Shown here in pieces: positions 57,673 to 64,000 of a DNA stretch of 64,000 bases. Origin of the DNA: Glutamicibacter sp. JC586 (lineage in GTDB: Bacteria > Actinomycetota > Actinomycetes > Actinomycetales > Micrococcaceae); assembly GCF_009805585.1 (NCBI RefSeq), contig NZ_VHIN01000009.1:62001-126000 (forward strand), written 5' to 3'. The notes under the pieces were generated by a model that was not told the DNA's origin, did no database searches, and worked only from the letters and a program-made list of their open reading frames with translations. The first letter of the stretch is position 1, and every line of letters begins with the position of its first letter. A program made the translations under genes and the position numbers.

Positions 57673-58617
57673 ATGAATCTACCAGCCTCACACCACACAC
57701 CGAACGTTGGCGTTATCGGCCTGGGAGCTATGGGCCGTCCCATGGCGCGTCTACTGGCTCAGCGCCATGGCGCAGTCACTGTCACCTCTAGTCGCGATGA
57801 AGAGGCTGTGCTGCGTGAGCTGCGTTCAGAACTACCCGAGGGCAGCACCCCCTCGAGTATTCACTGGGCCGATAAGACCGCACAGCTCGCCGTGTCTTGT
57901 GATGAAATCTTACTGATGCTGCCAGACCTTCCGCAGATCATCGAGTGCCTCGAAGCGCGAGAGGGACTGCTGGCAGGTTTAGAGCACCGCGAAGAGAATG
58001 CGGAACCACTGCTGTTGTTGATCGGCTCCACCTGCTCTGCCCCCGGAGTTAGAAAGCTAGCCGAAGATCTCAACTCTCGCTTCGGCGAGCGCATTGCCGT
58101 AGTTGATGCTCCAGTTTCCGGTGGTGAAGACGGAGCAAAGCAGGGTTCGTTATCCATCATGCTTGGCGGATCAGAAGAACTCTGCGAGCGCGCAGCTGCG
58201 GCTCTTGCTCCATGTGGCACCCCGGTGCGTTTAGGTCAGCTCGGATCCGGTCAGGTGGCCAAGGCATGTAATCAGTTGGTGGTGAGCGCGACGATCTTCG
58301 CCTTGGGCGAAGCCTCGGTCTTGGCCGAGCGTTCAGGTCTTGATCTACAGGCCATGTGGGATCTGTTAGGTCATGGTTATGCTTCCTCACGCTTGCTCGA
58401 TAGCCGTAAGGATCGGTTGGTCAGTGGGGATGACTCACCATCGGGTGCGATCAAGTACATGGTCAAAGATCTGCATGGCGCCAATGACATCGCTAAAGCT
58501 ACCGGGACCAATGCCACGCTGTTGCCACTATTACGTCAGGCGGTGGATGAGGTGGTTGATGCGGGGCTTGGCGACAGGGACATTTCGGTCACCAAGCGTT
58601 TTATCGCCGGGCGCTAG
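57673..58617 (+). CDS. NAD(P)-dependent beta-hydroxyacid dehydrogenase (3-hydroxyisobutyrate dehydrogenase-like)
   Basis: A 314-residue enzyme of the HIBADH family. VGVIGLGAMGRPMARLL is the cofactor motif, DAPVSGGEDGAKQGSLSIMLGG the substrate-binding block, and GSGQVAKACNQLVV carries the catalytic Lys. The ATG at 57673 follows AAGGAG. It resembles tartronate semialdehyde/2-hydroxy-3-oxopropionate reductases. With the 2-hydroxyacid dehydrogenase and MHS transporter it forms an IclR-controlled catabolic unit whose substrate is unknown. Confidence 0.92.
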   Translation: MNLPASHHTPNVGVIGLGAMGRPMARLLAQRHGAVTVTSSRDEEAVLRELRSELPEGSTPSSIHWADKTAQLAVSCDEILLMLPDLPQIIECLEAREGLLAGLEHREENAEPLLLLIGSTCSAPGVRKLAEDLNSRFGERIAVVDAPVSGGEDGAKQGSLSIMLGGSEELCERAAAALAPCGTPVRLGQLGSGQVAKACNQLVVSATIFALGEASVLAERSGLDLQAMWDLLGHGYASSRLLDSRKDRLVSGDDSPSGAIKYMVKDLHGANDIAKATGTNATLLPLLRQAVDEVVDAGLGDRDISVTKRFIAGR

Positions 58618-58645
58618 GACGCCGCTAGAGCAATAGGAGCTTCGC

Positions 58646-59788
58646 TTAGCCAACCAAGGACTTCAGGGTGGCTACCACTGCGCTGGCGACCTGGGAGATT
58701 TCGTTTTCTTTGCTTCCACGGGTGAATGATAGTCGAACGGCGGTGTGCGCCAATTCTTCGGGGTACCCCATGGCGGTGAGCACCGCTGAGGGTTCAGTGC
58801 TACCTGCCGAGCAGGCCGAGCCCGAGGAACATTGGACGCCTCGACGTTCCAACTCAATAAGTACGGTTTCACCGGCCGTGCGGGGGAAAACGAAGGAGAC
58901 GATGCCACCGACGCGTTGGACTTGGTGACCGGTTAGTTCAACTAATCCGGGAGCGATGGCGCCGACTTCTTTGGTGATGCGTTCTATGAGGTATTTTCCG
59001 TAGCCTTCACCTGTGCCAGCCGCACGCTGTTCACTCGATAGTTGCAAGGCACGGGCTATTCCAACGGCTGCCGCGGGGTTTTCGGTGCCTGAGCGCATTT
59101 CCCTTTGTTGCCCGCCACCGTGGAGCAGTGGGACCAAATGATGCTGGTTGCTGAAGTACAACACTCCGCTGCCTTTGAGCGCTCCAATTTTGTGCCCAGA
59201 GATGCTCAGCGCATCAACGTGCTTGGTTACTTCAGCGAGGTCCAACCATCCGGCTGCTTGGACGGCGTCGGTATGCAGCAGTGCCCCGGCTTGGTGAGCC
59301 ATTGCCGCTAGTTGGGCGATGGGTTGGATGCTGCCCACCTCGTTATTCACCGTCATCACGGACACCACACTCACCTGTTCATCAATCAGGTCTTTGGCGG
59401 TTTCGAGATCGACCACCCCGTGATGGTCTACCGGGATGATGCGGTGGGTGAAGCCGTGAAACCTCACTAGGTAGGCACACGCTTCGAGTACCGCGGGGTG
59501 CTCAATGGAGCTGGTGACCATCACCTTGCCACGAGGATTGGCCAGCGCCGCGCCGATCACTGCGGTGTTATCTGACTCGGTACCGCCGGAGGTGAAGTAG
59601 ATTTCACTCTCATCCACACCAAACTGCCCAGCTACCTGAGCTCGTGCCCAGTCATTGGCTCGTTTGGCTTGATGCCCAAGCTCATGCAGGGACGCCGGGT
59701 TGCCAAAGTTGCTGGTGAGCAACGGGGTGACAAGGTCAAGAACTTCTTGGCGAGGTGGTGCGGTGGAAGCGGCGTCCATGTAGATCAT
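58646..59788 (-). CDS. Cysteine desulfurase (NifS/IscS-type) of the NAD operon
   Basis: A PLP enzyme that takes sulfur from cysteine, 380 residues. It has YMDAASTAPPRQEVLD, FTSGGTESDN, the PLP Lys in SISGHKIGALKG and the active Cys in QCSSGSACSAG. Its ATG overlaps the nadC stop (ATGA). Its place at the end of nadABC suggests it builds the 4Fe-4S cluster of NadA, as NifS does in Bacillus, though it could serve other targets. Confidence 0.93.
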   Translation of the reverse strand: MIYMDAASTAPPRQEVLDLVTPLLTSNFGNPASLHELGHQAKRANDWARAQVAGQFGVDESEIYFTSGGTESDNTAVIGAALANPRGKVMVTSSIEHPAVLEACAYLVRFHGFTHRIIPVDHHGVVDLETAKDLIDEQVSVVSVMTVNNEVGSIQPIAQLAAMAHQAGALLHTDAVQAAGWLDLAEVTKHVDALSISGHKIGALKGSGVLYFSNQHHLVPLLHGGGQQREMRSGTENPAAAVGIARALQLSSEQRAAGTGEGYGKYLIERITKEVGAIAPGLVELTGHQVQRVGGIVSFVFPRTAGETVLIELERRGVQCSSGSACSAGSTEPSAVLTAMGYPEELAHTAVRLSFTRGSKENEISQVASAVVATLKSLVG

Positions 59789-60651
59789 GCAATAACCATA
59801 TCCAAACCGAGGTCAATGGCTCGCACCGAGTGAGTTATTGCTCCGCTAGAAATGATGTCCACCCCGGTCTGCGCAATGGCTGCTACGGTTTGTGCGCTCA
59901 CCGTTCCGCTGGCTTCAATAATTGCTTGCCCGTTGATGAGCTCGATTGCTGCCGGGATGTCCAACAGGTCAAAGTTATCGAGCATGATGATATCCACCCC
60001 TGCATCAAGAACTGCTGGGATCTGTTCAATCCTGTCTACTTCCACTTCCATGGCGGTGGTATGGCCTAGCTGGGAGCGGACCCGCTTCAACGCTTGACTC
60101 AGTTCTTCGCCTTCACCGAGCAAAGCGAGGTGATTATCTTTAGCCATGAACGCCTCGGAAAGATTATCTCGGTGGTTCACTCCCCCGCCACAGCGCACCG
60201 CGTAGCGTTCCAACACGCGTAGGCCCGGTGTGGTTTTACGGGTATCGGCAATCCGTGCCTTGGTTTGCGAAACCAGCTCCACTAGCTGGGAGGTAGCCGT
60301 GGCAATAGCACTCATGCGCTGCAACAAATTCAGCGCTACTCGCTCCGCGGTCAGTACTGAGCTGGCTGGTCCCTGTACGCGTAGCAGTTGGGCCCCGACC
60401 TCAAATTTTTGGCCATCCTCAATCAGTTGAGTGATCTCAATGTCGGTGTTGATCATCTTCATCGCCCGAGAAAATACTGTCCCGCCGGAGAGGACTCCTG
60501 GTTCGCGGGCACTGACCACTGCGTTAGCCACGGAACCGGTGGGAACGATGGAGTCCGCGGTGATATCTCCGCGTGGATTATCTTCGGCGAAAGCGAATTC
60601 CAAGATGCGGTCGATGGCTGCGGCTGGGACCGGGCGGATTGGCTGGTTCAC
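59785..60651 (-). CDS. nadC: Nicotinate-nucleotide pyrophosphorylase (quinolinate phosphoribosyltransferase)
   Basis: Converts quinolinate and PRPP to nicotinate mononucleotide. GTG at 60651 overlaps the nadB stop (GTGA) and gives 288 residues. AEDNPRGDITADSIVP is the N-terminal signature, ALNLLQRMSAIAT follows, and RKTTPGLRVLERYAVRCGGGVNHR plus VDIIMLDNF are the PRPP/quinolinate-binding blocks. Confidence 0.95.
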   Translation of the reverse strand: MNQPIRPVPAAAIDRILEFAFAEDNPRGDITADSIVPTGSVANAVVSAREPGVLSGGTVFSRAMKMINTDIEITQLIEDGQKFEVGAQLLRVQGPASSVLTAERVALNLLQRMSAIATATSQLVELVSQTKARIADTRKTTPGLRVLERYAVRCGGGVNHRDNLSEAFMAKDNHLALLGEGEELSQALKRVRSQLGHTTAMEVEVDRIEQIPAVLDAGVDIIMLDNFDLLDIPAAIELINGQAIIEASGTVSAQTVAAIAQTGVDIISSGAITHSVRAIDLGLDMVIA

Positions 60652-62279
60652 GCGTGGACTTCCTTGCTTTCGTTCTGCTGGTTTATTGGTTGGCTGCCCT
60701 CGATGGTCCAACCGAATCGTTGTTTGTTGCTCTTAGTGTTCACCTGAGCATCAAGGCGATGATGTGCGCCTAGGCTCTGCGTTCGGTTCAAAGCTGCGTG
60801 GGCAATGATGCGGGCGGTGGTAAAGAGATTGTTCAACTCAACCTGTGCCCGTTGCTCATCGGCTACCGGTTCACTGGAGTCGAGCACGTCGATCAGTTCG
60901 CTCAGCCCCACTCCGGTGCGGTGCACTCCCAGGTGGGTGCTGGCCAACTCTTGTAACTGCGCTAATCCCAGCGGTGCTTTGGCAGCCACCGACGGCAGGT
61001 TAACTACCTGAATCTCCGCTACTTGAGCACAACTCTGGGGTGAATCGGTAGTCATCGCAAGGACAGCCTCACGGGCAAATACCATCGCTTCAAGCAGCGA
61101 ATTACTAGCAAGCCGGTTGGCTCCATGCACACTGGTATTGGCACACTCACCGGCAGCATAGATTCCCGGTACGCTGGAACGCCCCTGCGTATCGGTATGA
61201 ATCCCGCCCATCACATAATGTTGAGCAGCCAGGACAGGAATCGGGGCCACGGCAAGATCTAGGCCGCAGTTCTTGAGCCTCGCCGAGATGGAGGGGAAGC
61301 GAGAGGCCAAGAATCCGTCTCCACGCTCGGCTTCAACTGCCCTGGCGTCAATAAATACCTGATGGCCCGCTTGGTATTGAGCGTGGATGGCTCTAGCCAC
61401 CACATCGCGCGGAGCCAATTCGGCTAGCGGATCAATCGCCAGCATGAAGCGCTCGCCAGTCTCATTGATCAGTACCGCCCCTTCACCACGGACCGCTTCG
61501 CTGATCATGCCAGCTTCTGGGTAGAGTTGCGGGTCAACCAAGGTGGGATGGAACTGAATAAATTCGAGGTCACTGATCACGGCGCCGGCACGGGCAGCGA
61601 GCCCGATCCCGTCAGCTGTGGCTCCAGCTGGATTGGTGCTGGCTTCAAAGAGGCTGCCGATACCGCCGGTGGCTATGAGTACCGCATCAGCTGCGTCTGC
61701 CAACTGTTCGGCATCCCGGCCATACCCTTGAAGATACGACACGCTCAGTTGTGGTCCTTGGCCCCGGTAGATGTCCATAACCATCGCGTGCTCAATAATC
61801 TCGATTTTCCCCTGAGCCTGAGCCGCGATCACCTGTTGCTTCAATGAAGCAATGAGCCCGGCGCCGGTGGCGTCGCCACCGGCGTGCAGAATCCGGTGGG
61901 CACTATGGGCGGCTTCCAAACCCAGTTGATAGTTACCTGCCACGTCCCGGTCAAAGTGCACCTGGTAGTTTTCTAGGCTGCTCACCAATTCCGCGGCTGA
62001 ACCACAAAGTTCTTCAACAGCTTCTTTTCTTCCATAGAACGCACCGGCACGTAGGGTGTCGGATACATGGCTGGTGACTGAGTCTCCCAAGGCCTCACCC
62101 TGACCGGTCACGGCCGAGAGGCCACCTTGAGCACAAGCACTATTGCCGGAGCCGAGCTGCTCCTTGGTGAACATAACCACCGGTGCACCTAAACGAACTG
62201 CCTCCAGCGCGGCACATAAACCGGCCACCCCAGAGCCGATGATCACCAGCTTGCGCTGAGTCAGAACTTTGTTGCTCAT
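60648..62279 (-). CDS. nadB: L-aspartate oxidase
   Basis: Oxidises aspartate to iminoaspartate with FAD. The 543-residue flavoprotein has VIIGSGVAGLCAALEA (FAD), SACAQGGLSAV, the QFHPT block, and HGANRLASNSLLEAMVFA near the C-terminal FAD contact. The C-terminal helical domain is complete. It overlaps nadA and nadC by four bases each. Confidence 0.95.
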   Translation of the reverse strand: MSNKVLTQRKLVIIGSGVAGLCAALEAVRLGAPVVMFTKEQLGSGNSACAQGGLSAVTGQGEALGDSVTSHVSDTLRAGAFYGRKEAVEELCGSAAELVSSLENYQVHFDRDVAGNYQLGLEAAHSAHRILHAGGDATGAGLIASLKQQVIAAQAQGKIEIIEHAMVMDIYRGQGPQLSVSYLQGYGRDAEQLADAADAVLIATGGIGSLFEASTNPAGATADGIGLAARAGAVISDLEFIQFHPTLVDPQLYPEAGMISEAVRGEGAVLINETGERFMLAIDPLAELAPRDVVARAIHAQYQAGHQVFIDARAVEAERGDGFLASRFPSISARLKNCGLDLAVAPIPVLAAQHYVMGGIHTDTQGRSSVPGIYAAGECANTSVHGANRLASNSLLEAMVFAREAVLAMTTDSPQSCAQVAEIQVVNLPSVAAKAPLGLAQLQELASTHLGVHRTGVGLSELIDVLDSSEPVADEQRAQVELNNLFTTARIIAHAALNRTQSLGAHHRLDAQVNTKSNKQRFGWTIEGSQPINQQNESKEVHA

Positions 62280-63556
62280 GGTTTGGCCGCCAACATTCGC
62301 TCCAAGGCAATCTTGGCATCGCCTTGCTGTTCTGCCGGCACGGTGATTTGGTTTACGACCCTACCTTCGACCAATTCTTCGAGCACCCACGCAAGATAAC
62401 CCGGGTGGATCCGGTACATGGTGGAGCAGGGGCAGATCACCGGGTCGAGGCAGAAGATCGTGTGCTGCGGGTATTGGGCTGCTAGGCGATTGACCATGTT
62501 GATCTCGGTACCGATGGCAAAGGTCGTTGGCTCAGTGGCTGCGGCAATGGCTTTTTGGATGAAGTCGGTGGAGCCAGCCGAGTCGGCAGCGTCCACTACC
62601 TCCATGGGGCATTCGGGGTGCACGATGACCTGGACACCTGGGAAGTCCTCACGTGCCTTCGCGATTTGGGCTGGAGTGAAACGCTTGTGCACCGAGCAGA
62701 AACCGTGCCACAAGATGACTTTGGCATCCAGCAACGTCTGGGAATCATTGCCACCAAGTTCCTTGCGCGGGCTCCACATTGGCATCTGTTCCAATGGCAC
62801 GCCCATGGCCTTAGCGGTATTGCGTCCTAGGTGCTGGTCTGGGAAGAACAGAACGCGCCGTCCGCGTTCAAAAGCCCACTCCAACACTGTGGCGGCATTC
62901 GAGGAGGTGCACACTAATCCCCCGTTACGACCAACAAAGGCTTTGAGTTCTGCCGAACAGTTCATATAGGTCACCGGGATCACCGGCATCCGGCCATCAT
63001 CTTCTTCGTCAGCATAAAGCGCGGTCAGTTCTTCCCAGCATTGCTGGACGCTAGGACCATCGGCCATGTCAGCCATGGAACAGCCGGCGGCCAAATTAGG
63101 AAGGATCACCGCTTGATCATCCCGGGAAAGAATATCGGCGGTTTCAGCCATAAAGTGCACGCCACAGAACACGATGGCTTCTGCTTTGTCCTTGGTAAGG
63201 GCTGCGTTAGCGAGTTGGAAGGAATCCCCCACGAAGTCTGCGTACTTCACCACTTCATCTCGCTGATAGAAGTGTCCGAGAATAACCGCTTTCTCCCCCA
63301 ACTTTTCCTTAGCAGCCAAAATTCGGGTATCAAGTTCAGCGTCGCTTGCATTCAGGTACTGCTGAGGGATGGATCCTTGCTTCGGGTAGTTCGCAGGAAT
63401 CTTGTCTTCCTGAGAAGCGCCGGGGCCGTATCCTGTGGCAGTGTCCCAGGGATTGGATGCCAGGTCGGTGGAGCAGGTGGATTCAGGGGCGAGAAGATTC
63501 AGGCGGGTGATGTTTTGTGCGACAGATTCGTTGCTGTCGGTCTGTTGGGTAACCAT
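62276..63556 (-). CDS. nadA: Quinolinate synthase A
   Basis: Condenses iminoaspartate with DHAP to quinolinate using a 4Fe-4S cluster. The 426-residue protein shows the three cluster Cys in VFCGVHFMAETAD, GGLVCTSSNAA and DPVICPCSTMYR. FFPDQHLGRNT and HPECPMEV are substrate-side motifs. An N-terminal extension of about 60 residues precedes the core. It starts 45 bases after the regulator gene and opens nadA-nadB-nadC-desulfurase. Confidence 0.95.
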   Translation of the reverse strand: MVTQQTDSNESVAQNITRLNLLAPESTCSTDLASNPWDTATGYGPGASQEDKIPANYPKQGSIPQQYLNASDAELDTRILAAKEKLGEKAVILGHFYQRDEVVKYADFVGDSFQLANAALTKDKAEAIVFCGVHFMAETADILSRDDQAVILPNLAAGCSMADMADGPSVQQCWEELTALYADEEDDGRMPVIPVTYMNCSAELKAFVGRNGGLVCTSSNAATVLEWAFERGRRVLFFPDQHLGRNTAKAMGVPLEQMPMWSPRKELGGNDSQTLLDAKVILWHGFCSVHKRFTPAQIAKAREDFPGVQVIVHPECPMEVVDAADSAGSTDFIQKAIAAATEPTTFAIGTEINMVNRLAAQYPQHTIFCLDPVICPCSTMYRIHPGYLAWVLEELVEGRVVNQITVPAEQQGDAKIALERMLAAKP

Positions 63557-63600
63557 GGTGATAGTCCGTTTCTTGCGAAGTAAAAGTGAGTGGAAGTTTC

Positions 63601-64000
63601 TTAGCCCTGGGACGGGTCGACTTCTAGCGGGTCTGGCCCGTGCCCGACGTACCGGTAGAGTCGCGGCGGACGGTGCTGTCCGCCGGCAAGATATTCTTCG
63701 GTGGCCTCGATGGTCGCAGTGTTCTTCAGGGTGCGGCGGAAGTTTGCCGGGTCTAGTCGTCGGCCCAAGATCGCTTCATACACTCCACGCAGCGCGGCCA
63801 GTGTGAAGCGCTCGCCCAATAGGCGGTGAGCAATTTGTCCGTACTCGGTCTTGTTGCGCAGGCGCCAGAGCGCGTAATCCACGATCTTGCGGTGATCAAA
63901 GGCCAGCTGTGCCATATTCGGATCATCAATATCGAACCAAGCCACGTTCTCGTCTTGCACCGTGGCTCCAACTTGGTCAGCGTTCAGCAGTGCGAAATAG
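63601..64000 (-). CDS. nrtR: NUDIX-type NAD biosynthesis regulator, C-terminal part (NrtR-like; cut by right edge)
   Basis: Only the last 132 residues are in the window; the N-terminus lies beyond base 64000. The visible part has WFDIDDP at the end of a NUDIX-like domain, then a winged-helix domain (KTEYGQIAHRLLGERFTLAALRGVYEAILGR...NFRRTLKN) and RPPRLYRY. This is the NrtR arrangement, in which the NUDIX domain senses ADP-ribose and releases DNA. It is upstream of nadA in the same direction, consistent with control of de novo NAD synthesis. Confidence 0.85.
   Translation of the reverse strand, partial: YFALLNADQVGATVQDENVAWFDIDDPNMAQLAFDHRKIVDYALWRLRNKTEYGQIAHRLLGERFTLAALRGVYEAILGRRLDPANFRRTLKNTATIEATEEYLAGGQHRPPRLYRYVGHGPDPLEVDPSQG

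Overview
The window looks like chromosome of a Micrococcaceae actinobacterium of the Arthrobacter/Glutamicibacter type. The evidence is a complete C50 (decaprenoxanthin-type) carotenoid operon with crtEb, crtYe and crtYf, an ilvBNC operon preceded by a short leader peptide, an NrtR-type regulator next to nadABC, GTG/TTG starts behind good Shine-Dalgarno sites, and moderately high G+C. No rRNA, CRISPR array, insertion sequence or phage gene was found. The genus is an inference from gene content, not from a marker gene.

Layout. 1-12.7 kb is a cell-surface polysaccharide locus: a flippase-like protein cut by the left edge, a lipoprotein, an initiating sugar-phosphate transferase, two large LuxR-type (LAL) regulators in tandem, and dTDP-rhamnose synthesis (fused rmlC-rmlD, rmlB, rmlA). 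serA follows. At 15.1-16.5 kb lie two frame-broken genes, a secreted SGNH hydrolase and a hexapeptide acyltransferase, then a methyltransferase and a lysine-rich secreted 'sunset'-domain protein. 18.3-22.0 kb is ilvB-ilvN-ilvC with a transcription-attenuation leader.

22.9-31.6 kb is the carotenoid island. A tightly overlapping minus-strand operon, marR-crtE-crtB-crtI-crtYe-crtYf-crtEb-idi, faces a divergent tspO plus an SDR/DUF2867 gene. Its base composition is visibly richer in G+C than its flanks. 31.6-34 kb has a second MarR gene, tRNA-Leu(TAG), bcp and two identical tRNA-Lys(CTT) genes about 700 bp apart. 34-43.3 kb holds single-gene units: a hydroxyacid dehydrogenase, an orphan solute-binding lipoprotein, mqo, an aldo/keto reductase and a large RND exporter.

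43.4-50.4 kb is stress and housekeeping: ohrR-ohr-doxX, DUF305 and DUF6153 metal-associated proteins, a flavin monooxygenase with its MarR regulator, an unusual GIY-YIG-like protein, a RibD-like reductase, an SRPBCC protein and a GNAT acetyltransferase. 50.8-53.6 kb has two convergent secreted SH3b-repeat cell-wall enzymes. 54-58.6 kb is an IclR-controlled cluster (MHS transporter, IclR regulator, two dehydrogenases) carrying the same operator-like sequence at both ends. 58.6-64 kb is the NAD de novo operon nrtR-nadA-nadB-nadC with a cysteine desulfurase.

Most promising for follow-up are the paired LAL regulators in which one member has lost its ATPase motifs, the shared 23-bp IclR-type operator, the GIY-YIG-like protein with an N-terminal DNA-binding-like segment, and the tspO/DUF2867 module facing the carotenoid operon.
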